Assembly: GCA_019894885.1 (NCBI GenBank)
Contig: JAGXNP010000010.1
Coordinates: forward strand, 1-36,066
Length of the DNA: 36,066 bases
Origin: Promethearchaeota archaeon
Lineage (GTDB): Archaea; Asgardarchaeota; Lokiarchaeia; Sigyniarchaeales; SOKP01
Reading direction: 5' to 3'
Both the position numbers and the translations under genes were made by a program. The notes under the pieces are model-generated. The model had not been told where the DNA came from. It saw nothing but the letters and a program-made list of their open reading frames with translations, and did not search any database. Below, piece by piece: positions 25,773 to 33,621 of the stretch. Each line of letters opens with the position of its first letter. The stretch's first letter is position 1.

Positions 25773-28382
25773 ATGACAGAAAAGGAAATGGGACTTTATA
25801 AGCTTGCAAAATATACTAATCTAGAAATTGTGATGGAGGCACAGGTCCAATCTAGTGGTTCAAACCAAGCTCGTATTCTCGAAAAATATAAGAAAAACAA
25901 AGGCTCAATTAAACAGCAAGCGTTTGCGATGAAAATAATTTATGCTGCAATACTTTTATTTATGGGTGTTTTACCTACTATTAGTACCTATTTTCAGTTA
26001 GAATTCAAACTTAGCAATCCACTTGTAATTCCAGATTCTCTCTTGATTCCTGGAGGAATTCTATTTGGATCTTTTAATATAATGCAATTGCTTTACCTCA
26101 CGATGCTGGGTATGTTCGCAATCGGCGCTATGATGTCCGGAGATACATTTAGATGGTATGAGACGCTACCGTTATCCAAGGAGAGGTTAAGAAAGTTAGG
26201 TTTTATGACCGTTTTCCGCAACTTAGATGTAGGACTTATTACTATGATTCTTGCTTTTCCTATAATAATATTCGTTATCTCTCTTAACATCCTGTTAGCA
26301 CTAGTCGCTCTGATGATTTCTGTTATTAATGTTATGTTTTCTTTTAGTATACTTGTATTAATAGCGGGAAAGATAAGTAGCATACTAAAAATTAGCGAAG
26401 CAGGTTCTAGGAAAGCCACTCTCATTCGAATTTTCACGATGTTAAGTTATATGGTAGTCATCTTTTCTGCTTCGTTTTTCATGCAATGGGTAATCACTGC
26501 AGCAAATGATTTTTTTGACGTGATGGAAGCCTTAGATATTCCACTAATAATTAATATAATCATGAGTTTAATTCCGTATCTTTTTTCGTCTGGATATTTA
26601 TTTATTATGTCCATGGAGCCGTCAAGCTTCACTCCAATTTTATGGATTTCAGCTTTAAGTGGAGTTGGTCTTTCTATTTTAATAACCTTCTTTACTTATA
26701 GAAGGGCTTTAAGAGCTATGAGAATGGTAACTTCATCAGCGTCTCTTGAAGCGAAACAATCATCATCTTCAAAAAAAATCTCTGAAAAACCTATTGAGGT
26801 TTTAATCGAGCCCCGAACGCCTATTAAAGCCTATATCCGTAAAGATTTATCTACATCTACAAGAGATATTCAGACTTTTATGTTCATTATAATGCCCCTT
26901 ATTCTTCCGTTTATGGTGTTAATCCCGATATTAATCAGCCCAACGGGGCTTATGGATTCATTTAGTGACGATTACATTATAGTTTGGGCTTTAGTAACTA
27001 TGTATCAACCAATGATTTCAATAATGCTTACAACGGGATTTTTAAATATGGAAGATACTGGCGCATCAATTCTCTCGTCCTTACCAATACGTACTCGTGA
27101 CCAAGCAAAAGCAAAACTACTCTTATTAGGTTCAATTCAAACAATTTCGTATTTTCTTCCTCTAATCGTGTTTATTCCGAATCCAGATTTCCTTAGTTAT
27201 TTGTTTTCATTTTTTTCTTATTATCCCGTTGTGTTAACCCTGCTACTCTCAATGTTTCAGATGAAAATACGATTTTTTGGGAGAATGAAATATAAATTTG
27301 TAGTGGAGGAATTTACTCCTGAGAAAAAGGTAACTAAATGGTTTATTATAATAGTTGTAGAATTGCTCATATTCGTAGCTTTCAACTTCATGGGTGGCAT
27401 TTTATTATTATTTTTTGGTCCGAGTATGATGTTTTTAGCAACTTTTTTTGGTGGAATCCTCGCTTTAGGCGTTTTATTACTTTCTTTCAATATTATGTTT
27501 CCAAAAGTACCGGGAAAGAGACTAACTATAAGTATTAGAGAAATCTTCCGAAAGCATCCATTATTTGGGACTGTAAATTTATTAGTTTTGTATGCTGGAT
27601 TTTTATTCTTACCTGGATTAATTGAATTGCCTTTCTTCTTGATATTTGAAAATTTACCTTTAATTGTATTGCTTTTTATTGATTTCTTCGTAACTTTTGG
27701 TGTAATGGCATTGCTTTGGCTATTGATTGTTCGACGATCCTTAGGTCTTCCAAATGGAAAAGAATCTCTAAAAGAATATGTTAAAACTATCGGTCTAAAA
27801 CCTGATAGAAAAATAGGACGCAATATCTTTCTTGGAATTAGTTGCTCAATAATATATTTTATTAGTATATATATTACTGGTAATATATTTGGTATTTATA
27901 TTTTCGATTTGGATGTAATTTTTGGAAATCCTGGAACTAGTATTTCGATCTATGGATGGTTTATTTTTATATTAGCTCTAATTCCAGGAATCTGGGAAGA
28001 AGTTGCTTTTAGAGGGGTAATTTCTACTTTAAATTTAAGAAAATATTCTCGAACAACGGTATTAATCGTTGTATCCATAATATTTGGTTTATTCCATTTC
28101 ATCAACCTCTTAGTAGGAAACCATCTGGTTTTAACTGGAATACAGGTAATCTACGCGTCACTGTTAGGCTTTCTCTTAGGTTATCTTTTTATAAAAACTA
28201 AGAGTTTAATCCCCTCAATTATTTTACATTATCTAATAGATAGTTTAGGGCAATTATTTACATATGTGATATTCGATAGTATAGTTGATTTAGTATTATT
28301 TGCAATTATAGGCGTCGGAATAATCCCTTCTGTTTTAGGAGTTATATTAGTTAAACTAGTCGTTAAAGAAGAACCAAGGTAA
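25773..28382 (+). CDS. ABC-2 permease fused to a CPBP intramembrane protease, cassette 2
   Basis: An 869-residue paralog of the protein at 22298, collinear along its length. It has the same soluble N-terminus (LAKYTNLEIVMEAQVQSSGS), the same central loop, the conserved block LSSLPIRTRDQAKAKLLLL after the loop, and a C-terminal protease with E742 and E743 in WEEVAFRGV, FGLFHFIN and HYLIDSLG. All catalytic residues are kept, so both proteases look active. The two permeases may form a heterodimer with the two ATPases, or serve different substrates. Confidence 0.85.
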   Translation: MTEKEMGLYKLAKYTNLEIVMEAQVQSSGSNQARILEKYKKNKGSIKQQAFAMKIIYAAILLFMGVLPTISTYFQLEFKLSNPLVIPDSLLIPGGILFGSFNIMQLLYLTMLGMFAIGAMMSGDTFRWYETLPLSKERLRKLGFMTVFRNLDVGLITMILAFPIIIFVISLNILLALVALMISVINVMFSFSILVLIAGKISSILKISEAGSRKATLIRIFTMLSYMVVIFSASFFMQWVITAANDFFDVMEALDIPLIINIIMSLIPYLFSSGYLFIMSMEPSSFTPILWISALSGVGLSILITFFTYRRALRAMRMVTSSASLEAKQSSSSKKISEKPIEVLIEPRTPIKAYIRKDLSTSTRDIQTFMFIIMPLILPFMVLIPILISPTGLMDSFSDDYIIVWALVTMYQPMISIMLTTGFLNMEDTGASILSSLPIRTRDQAKAKLLLLGSIQTISYFLPLIVFIPNPDFLSYLFSFFSYYPVVLTLLLSMFQMKIRFFGRMKYKFVVEEFTPEKKVTKWFIIIVVELLIFVAFNFMGGILLLFFGPSMMFLATFFGGILALGVLLLSFNIMFPKVPGKRLTISIREIFRKHPLFGTVNLLVLYAGFLFLPGLIELPFFLIFENLPLIVLLFIDFFVTFGVMALLWLLIVRRSLGLPNGKESLKEYVKTIGLKPDRKIGRNIFLGISCSIIYFISIYITGNIFGIYIFDLDVIFGNPGTSISIYGWFIFILALIPGIWEEVAFRGVISTLNLRKYSRTTVLIVVSIIFGLFHFINLLVGNHLVLTGIQVIYASLLGFLLGYLFIKTKSLIPSIILHYLIDSLGQLFTYVIFDSIVDLVLFAIIGVGIIPSVLGVILVKLVVKEEPR

Positions 28383-28426
28383 CTTAATCTAAAAATTATT
28401 AATCTTGGGCTTACACTAAATCTTTT

Positions 28427-29719
28427 TTATGATTCGTTCGTAATGTAAGCAATACAAATCTTTAACACGCGCTCAAGGGCTTCTTTTTCAATTTTATCGA
28501 AAGTATCCGTGGGTTGGTGATAAAATTGAAGCATTTTCTTAAGATCCATCGCAGATATATTTGCAGCTTTAACTCCTGCTTTTGAAAAGGCTGTAGCATC
28601 AGTACCGCCCGTAATTTGACCTATTATCTTCTCAATCTTCCCCGATCCTCCTAGTGCAGACTCATTCACCTTTATATTTGCACTTTTTGCAGCTTCTGTT
28701 AATTTTCTAACCATAACATCAGAATGCTTAGTTCTAGTTGAAGGCTCAAAATCGATGATAGAAATGTAATCTTTGCTCTGAATAGCGTCCATATTTACAC
28801 ACTCCGCTTCGTACTTCTTTAATTCGTTAAAATGCGCAGAAACATACCTGAAAGCTCCCCTTAGACCAGCTTCTTCGCAACCGAAAGAAATTAATCTAAT
28901 TTCAGTGTTTTTAGGGACGATTTCTTTATTTTTTTTGAGGATTTTACCAACAGCTAATACAATTGCTACTGCACTTAAATTGTCAACAGCGCCCGGTACC
29001 GTGTTTGCTTTATCCCCGAAGGATACGAAGAAAAACAAGCCTAAAAACGCAGGGATACCAATAATGAAAAGTGTGAGGATAAATACGATAAATAATTCGT
29101 AATAAAATAAATTTACCAGAATTAACAAAACTATTATTAGTGAGGTAAAAAGCCATATAATCATTATGCTAATGCCAAGTAAAATCAGTACGGGATAACC
29201 TAACTTTAGACGGGTTAATAAATTAAACTCAAGTGCACTATCATGGTGACCAGAAAAGATTAAAATCCTTTTAACTTCATCTTTAGGATATATTCTTCCC
29301 ACAACATTTTGAGAGTTTTTAGATTTAAATAAAGGATCAATAAACTCACGATAGTTGAAAAATTCGTTCCATAAAATTAAAAACGAAATTAAGTTTAAAG
29401 AGAAAGAAATTAATGTCATCAAGTACCCCCAATAATTTGTTAGATTAAGTGGTATCAGAAAAAACGCTAAAAAGGATGTAAGAACTAATATTATATCTAG
29501 TTTTATATACCCTAAAAACGCTCGAGGGTTACACGAGAAAGATTCTAATGCTACATCATCACATGTTTTTTCTAATTCTTTTTTGATGATCTCAGCACTT
29601 TGAGCCTCTTGCGAACTACATGGCATTCTAGGCCCACATTCCTCAATTATTCTTCTAATAATTTCGTACATATAATCTGAATCTTCTTTACTGATATTTA
29701 GTTCCAAATTAATTATCAC
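28427..29719 (-). CDS. M28-family zinc aminopeptidase with membrane segments inserted in the catalytic fold
   Basis: A 430-residue peptidase. The metal ligands of M28 can be placed: H158/H159 (GHHDS), D246 (GAVDNLS), E282/E283 (GCEEAG), D311 (NMDAIQ) and H401 (FYHQPTDTFD). Hydrophobic segments lie at about 71-118 and about 174-235, so the second membrane block splits the first His ligand from the bridging Asp. The soluble start (residues 1-70) already resembles the M28 N-terminal region. It would be an aminopeptidase anchored in the membrane through the middle of its fold. It converges on the ABC operon (44-bp gap), which may or may not mean a shared peptide substrate. Confidence 0.82.
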   Translation of the reverse strand: MIINLELNISKEDSDYMYEIIRRIIEECGPRMPCSSQEAQSAEIIKKELEKTCDDVALESFSCNPRAFLGYIKLDIILVLTSFLAFFLIPLNLTNYWGYLMTLISFSLNLISFLILWNEFFNYREFIDPLFKSKNSQNVVGRIYPKDEVKRILIFSGHHDSALEFNLLTRLKLGYPVLILLGISIMIIWLFTSLIIVLLILVNLFYYELFIVFILTLFIIGIPAFLGLFFFVSFGDKANTVPGAVDNLSAVAIVLAVGKILKKNKEIVPKNTEIRLISFGCEEAGLRGAFRYVSAHFNELKKYEAECVNMDAIQSKDYISIIDFEPSTRTKHSDVMVRKLTEAAKSANIKVNESALGGSGKIEKIIGQITGGTDATAFSKAGVKAANISAMDLKKMLQFYHQPTDTFDKIEKEALERVLKICIAYITNES

Positions 29720-29875
29720 CTCGCATTCTGAATCGTGAAAATAGTTATGTTCGGGTATATGTTATAAAATATATATCAATATTTCTTATAAAATAATTGA
29801 TTTAGTGAGTTAAAAATCATAATATTTTTTTGTTTACTGAACTGTCCGTTTTTTTATCTTTTAGTGGTGTAGTTA

Positions 29876-30601
29876 ATGAATTTATTTGAAAATGAACAAT
29901 ATGTATGTAAAGTATGTGGTTTCAATATTATAGGGCATTTTCCAGAACGATGTCCTTTCTGTGATGCTTTAAACGAAAATTTTATAACAGCAGAGAATTG
30001 TTCCGAAAATTATAAAGTTTTAGAAACGAAAGTAACTAATAAAGTTAAACGACTGAATTCTACACCACCGTTAGGCTTAGAACATACCGCCTATAGTATA
30101 AAAGCAGAAGATCAGACCATCTGGATAGATTGCCCTTCTACATTTGATAGTTCTTTAGAAAAAATGGATAAAATCATATTTACGCATCACCACTTTCTTG
30201 GAGCGTCAAACCTATATCGAAGTTACAATACAGCTTTTGTTTGGATTCATATTGAGGATTCAAAACATATTATGTCTCAAAATCACCCATTTGATAAGAA
30301 GTTTGATACAGATTTTCATTTATCAGGAATTAAGGCTTTTCATATTGACGGTCATACCCCCGGATTTACTTTTTTTTCTTACGAGGATGTAGTTTTCGTT
30401 TGCGATTATGTATCTATTTCGGAAGGTAAAATGAAATTCAACCCCTATGGTCCTCACGGAAAAACGATTGAAGGCGGAAAATTAATTAAAAAATTGCTTG
30501 AAAATGGAAATTACCAAAAAGTTTGCGGCTTCGACTATGTAGTAGCTTTTTCAGAATGGATGAGCCTGCTTGACGACCTTCTGAACTCTTCAACCAACTA
30601 A
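29876..30601 (+). CDS. Rubredoxin-like domain fused to a degenerate metallo-beta-lactamase fold
   Basis: A 241-residue protein. Residues 9-30 are a rubrerythrin-type rubredoxin knuckle with C11, C14, C26 and C29 (VCKVCG, RCPFC). The rest resembles a metallo-beta-lactamase fold: HHHFLGASNLYR takes the place of HxHxDH, GHTPGFTFF carries a later His, and VVFVCDYVSI the bridging Asp. The Asp-His pair of the main metal motif is missing, so metal binding at one site may be lost or altered. A role as an oxygen- or redox-linked enzyme is suggested by flavodiiron-type relatives, but no FMN domain is seen. Function open. Confidence 0.7.
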   Translation: MNLFENEQYVCKVCGFNIIGHFPERCPFCDALNENFITAENCSENYKVLETKVTNKVKRLNSTPPLGLEHTAYSIKAEDQTIWIDCPSTFDSSLEKMDKIIFTHHHFLGASNLYRSYNTAFVWIHIEDSKHIMSQNHPFDKKFDTDFHLSGIKAFHIDGHTPGFTFFSYEDVVFVCDYVSISEGKMKFNPYGPHGKTIEGGKLIKKLLENGNYQKVCGFDYVVAFSEWMSLLDDLLNSSTN

Positions 30602-30623
30602 TTGTATTGATATTTAAGAGCGT

Positions 30624-30849
30624 TTAATCAAGATTTACATGATTCTTAGATTTGAGCTCAAGTGCATTGGTAGGACAGACATCGATGCATAATCCACAAC
30701 GTGTACATTTATTTTCTGAATCAATGAAATTCACCTTACGCTTTTCGCCTATGGCAGTAGGAGGTGAAAAAAAACAGGTTTTCAGGACATATTTCTACGC
30801 AATCTCTACATTTAATACATAATGTATTATCTATGACAATTTCTTTCAA
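30624..30849 (-). pseudogene. Two-cluster [4Fe-4S] ferredoxin with a single-base frameshift
   Basis: On the minus strand a TTG at 30849 opens a frame with CIKCRDCVEICPENLFF. After a run of eight T (eight A on the plus strand, 30767-30774) the reading frame must shift by one base to continue as FSPPTAIGEKRK and then CTRCGLCIDVCPTNALEL, ending at TAA (30626-30624). The span is 226 bases, one more than 75 codons. With seven T the product is an ordinary 74-residue 2[4Fe-4S] ferredoxin. The cause may be a homopolymer read error, a real mutation, or slippage. It converges on the rubredoxin-lactamase gene and fills most of the gap before the next gene. Confidence 0.72.
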
Positions 30850-31091
30850 AGAAATTCACTACAATTCGGTTATTTCTTATCTATTAGATACATTAAATTC
30901 AAAATTATGTAAATATAGGTTCAATTTTATTCCTTCCATATGAAAAATTTTTCCAAATGTTTAAATTTTTTAATGAGAATTTTTTTAGTATTTTTGTAAA
31001 AAAAAAATGAACATATCACACATAATTAAATTAGAATTTAGTTGTTTAATAACTAATTAATATAACATTACAAAATGGTTTAATATAGATA

Positions 31092-31943
31092 ATGGGAAGC
31101 GCAGGTTTGAAGCAATTTGATGTTACTTGCCCAAAATGTGGAAGTGGGAAAGAAATATCTGTTCCAGATTCATTGTTTCTCCAAAAAAAGTTTGGAACGG
31201 TCAAGATTAAAGTACCTCAAGGAGCGGTATGTAAAGATCACAATTTTATAGTTTTTATCTCAACTAAAGGTCAAATAATTGGATATGATATAATAGACGC
31301 TTCTGTGTCATTAAACCAAAAAGAAAAGCTTCCTATAGATTTAATTGATCTGACTTTGGAGGAACTTATAGATGCATTCGGATTTAATTGTATCGCTGGT
31401 TTCATACACGCTAAATTATTCGATTACCCGTCTTTTGTTATAAGAAACGAAGAACTCGCCCTTGACTTCAATCAATTAAACGAATTGTTTGATAGATTAA
31501 TTCCTCTGAAATATCGGAATTCAAATGCCATACGGGATGAAGAATTTGACTCATATGTGTTTCCTAATCCTTATTATTATTACACAACTATTAAAAAAGA
31601 GCACGCTGACGCATTTCTAATAAATAATAGCAAATTAGTTATTCAAGTACCTTGGCAGATAAAAATTGATTTTGAGAAGTCAATTTTAAGCAATGCTATA
31701 AGTAAAAATGATAAAAATGAGCAATTAGAATACTTAGCTCAATATATCAGCCAATTTATAAGTGATGTAGAATTTACACAAAACCTTTTGGAAAATGTTA
31801 GGACTATTAGTGAAAAGGAATTAATTAAGAAGCTTAAAGAGAAACTAATAGTATCTACGATTAATAAAAATCAAATCCTATTAATAAAAGAATTCATATA
31901 CAGAAGGATCTCAAAGGAAATAGGTAGTAAAATTAAAAGTTAA
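31092..31943 (+). CDS. Hypothetical protein with an N-terminal zinc-type CPxC...CxxH site, copy 1
   Basis: A 283-residue soluble protein that I cannot assign to a named family. C13, C16 (CPKC), C47 and H50 (VCKDH) could bind a zinc ion. The first about 70 residues (KQFDVTCPKCG to KGQIIGYDIID) look like a small beta-rich module. The remainder is mixed alpha/beta, ending in a Lys-rich helical region (about 235-283). Its paralog at 32637 is about 65% identical, with the N-terminal module most conserved and residues 70-85 and 145-170 the least. A TATA-like box (31057-31064) sits about 30 bases before the ATG, so the mRNA is probably leaderless. Confidence 0.75.
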   Translation: MGSAGLKQFDVTCPKCGSGKEISVPDSLFLQKKFGTVKIKVPQGAVCKDHNFIVFISTKGQIIGYDIIDASVSLNQKEKLPIDLIDLTLEELIDAFGFNCIAGFIHAKLFDYPSFVIRNEELALDFNQLNELFDRLIPLKYRNSNAIRDEEFDSYVFPNPYYYYTTIKKEHADAFLINNSKLVIQVPWQIKIDFEKSILSNAISKNDKNEQLEYLAQYISQFISDVEFTQNLLENVRTISEKELIKKLKEKLIVSTINKNQILLIKEFIYRRISKEIGSKIKS

Positions 31944-32036
31944 CAAAATTCATCGCTAATAGGAAATTTAGGATCAAAAGCCCTGAAAAATTACTTTTAT
32001 TATTTTACCCAAATTAGGTAAAGTACAAAAAAGATA

Positions 32037-32447
32037 ATGAATTTGTCCAAATTAGTAAATTGGGGGCAAGAATATGGCATCCCATCATTAGTAGTCACTG
32101 CCGTTGGTAGGGAAATGGTAAGGGATGACAGATATTTAGATATGGCAAGTAGTATGGCTGCTGAACTAGGAGCTACTTTTGTAAAGACATATTATTGCGA
32201 CAATTTTGAAAATGTTACAAGTATTTGCCCTGTACCAGTCGTTATTGCTGGTGGGAAAAAATTATCTGAAAAGGATGCGTTGCAAATGGCTAAAAACGCC
32301 ATCGCTGCAGGAGCCGTAGGAGTTGACATGGGAAGGAATATATTCCAATCTGATAAACCTATAGGAATGATCCAAGCAGTGAGAGCAATTGTTCACGAAA
32401 ATGCTTCTGTTGATGAGGCTTATGGCATTTATCAGAATAGTCCATGA
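32037..32447 (+). pseudogene. 5'-truncated LsrF-type aldolase (remnant of duplicated gene)
   Basis: Encodes 136 residues equal to residues 122-257 of the full protein at 33622, with five amino acid changes; it ends three codons early because TTA became TGA. The promoter and first 121 codons are missing. The break falls exactly at TAATGAATTT (32035-32044), a 10-bp string found in unit 2 both in the leader (33551-33560) and in the gene (33983-33992). The catalytic lysine (VKTYY) is kept, but the N-terminal half of the barrel is lost, so an active enzyme is not expected. No ribosome binding site is seen. Confidence 0.88.
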
Positions 32448-32602
32448 GGGTTATAATTTTTTAGTTTGATTTTATTTCTACAATATGTAAATTTTTTCTA
32501 AATGTATAAGTTTTTTAATGTGAATTTTTTTGATATTTTTGTCAAAGAAAATGTGAATATATCACACACAATTAAACTAGAATTAAATCGATTAAAATTT
32601 AA

Positions 32603-32610
32603 TTTATATA
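32603..32610 (+). promoter_or_regulatory. TATA box of zinc-site protein copy 2
   Basis: TTTATATA lies 27-34 bases before the ATG at 32637, matching the position of the TATA-like box in unit 1. The string ACAAAATGGTTT between box and start is conserved in both units. The mRNA is probably leaderless. Confidence 0.5.
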
Positions 32611-32636
32611 GCTCACAAAATGGTTTTATGTAGATA

Positions 32637-33482
32637 ATGGAAAGCACAAGATTGAAACAATTTGATGTTTCTTGCCCAAAATGTGGAATTGAGAAAGAAA
32701 TATCTGTTCCGGATTCATTGTTTCTCCAAAAAAAGTTTGGAACGGTCAAGATTAAAGTTCCTAACGGAGTGGTATGTAAAGATCACAATTTTATAGTTTT
32801 TATTTCTACAGAAGGACGAATCGTTGGATATGACATAATAAACACCTCTATATCATCAGATCAAGACGGAACCTTGTCAAAAGAAATAATCGATTTAACT
32901 TTGGATGATTTAATTGATGCTTTTGGCCTTAATTGTGTAGCGGGTTTAATACACGCTAAATTATTTGATTACCCCTCTTTTGTCGTAAGAAGTGAAGAAT
33001 TTAAGATTAATATAAACCAATTAGACGAAATGTTTGATAGATTAATACCTCCTCAGTATCGAAATGATAATGCTATAAAAGATGTGGAATTGCGTACGTA
33101 TACACATGAAGAATATTTTTGTACAGCATTCAAAAATAATAACACCGAAGCGTTTTTAATCAATACTCGCAAAATTGTCGTACAAAAACCATGGGAAACA
33201 ACATGTGATTTCGAAAAATCAATATTAGATAACGCGTTAGGAAGGAAAGATAAAGGTGGGCAATTAAAGTATTTAGCTCAAAATATTGTTCAATTTGTAA
33301 AAGATGTAGAATTCACTAAAACGCTTTTAGAGAACAACAAAAGTATAAGTGAAAAGGATTTAATAAAACAGTTAAAAGAAAAGTTGATATTTTCTACAAT
33401 TAACAAAAATCGCGTCTTAATAATAAAAGAATTTATTAAACAAAGATTTTCGAATGAACTATGCACTAAGATAAAGAACTAA
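32637..33482 (+). CDS. Hypothetical protein with an N-terminal zinc-type CPxC...CxxH site, copy 2
   Basis: A 281-residue paralog of the protein at 31092. The CPKC and VCKDHNF sites are kept, as are SVPDSLFLQKKFGTVKIKVP and IHAKLFDYPSFV. The variable parts are residues 70-85 and 145-170, where loops differ in length and sequence. No transmembrane segment or signal peptide. It precedes intact lsrF by 139 bp. Function unknown; the repeated pairing with lsrF-type genes hints at a shared role, but two copies from one duplication do not count as independent evidence. Confidence 0.75.
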   Translation: MESTRLKQFDVSCPKCGIEKEISVPDSLFLQKKFGTVKIKVPNGVVCKDHNFIVFISTEGRIVGYDIINTSISSDQDGTLSKEIIDLTLDDLIDAFGLNCVAGLIHAKLFDYPSFVVRSEEFKININQLDEMFDRLIPPQYRNDNAIKDVELRTYTHEEYFCTAFKNNNTEAFLINTRKIVVQKPWETTCDFEKSILDNALGRKDKGGQLKYLAQNIVQFVKDVEFTKTLLENNKSISEKDLIKQLKEKLIFSTINKNRVLIIKEFIKQRFSNELCTKIKN

Positions 33483-33584
33483 TCTAACTCTCTTAATTAT
33501 AAACTATTTCTTTTACGATATTACTTTTCTATGGAAAAGTACAAAAAAGATAATGAATTTATATTTTTCATACTTTATCAAAAC

Positions 33585-33596
33585 AAATATATATAT
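33585..33596 (+). promoter_or_regulatory. Probable TATA box of lsrF
   Basis: AAATATATATAT is centred about 31 bases before the lsrF ATG (33622). It lies inside the 432-bp interval deleted from the unit 1 copy, so that copy has no promoter of its own. Confidence 0.5.
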
Positions 33597-33621
33597 GAAA
33601 ACAGACTAAAGTGAATTAAAT

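Larger units (their letters stand above)
30924..32447 (+). repeat. Tandem duplication, unit 1 (leader + zinc-site protein + truncated lsrF)
   Basis: The unit consists of a 168-bp leader, the gene at 31092 and the lsrF remnant at 32037. It matches unit 2 (32469-34404) in order and direction. The leaders are the same length (168 bp from ATTTTATT to the ATG) and roughly four-fifths identical by eye. The lsrF parts differ at 13 of about 420 bases. Confidence 0.85.

Noticed and set aside
27257-27823. A 188-codon antisense open frame inside the second permease-protease gene
   Set aside because: It arises from the hydrophobic codon pattern of the sense gene, giving a Lys/Asn/Ile-rich product; the sense frame has intact domain motifs.
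29750-29800. Repeated TTATAAAAT strings between the M28 and rubredoxin-lactamase genes as a CRISPR or integration repeat
   Set aside because: Only two short copies are present in a divergent promoter region; they are most simply TATA elements.
32037-32447. Treating the short lsrF-like frame as a real small protein
   Set aside because: It starts at an internal Met of the full protein, lacks promoter and ribosome binding site, begins at a deletion junction and ends at a new stop codon.
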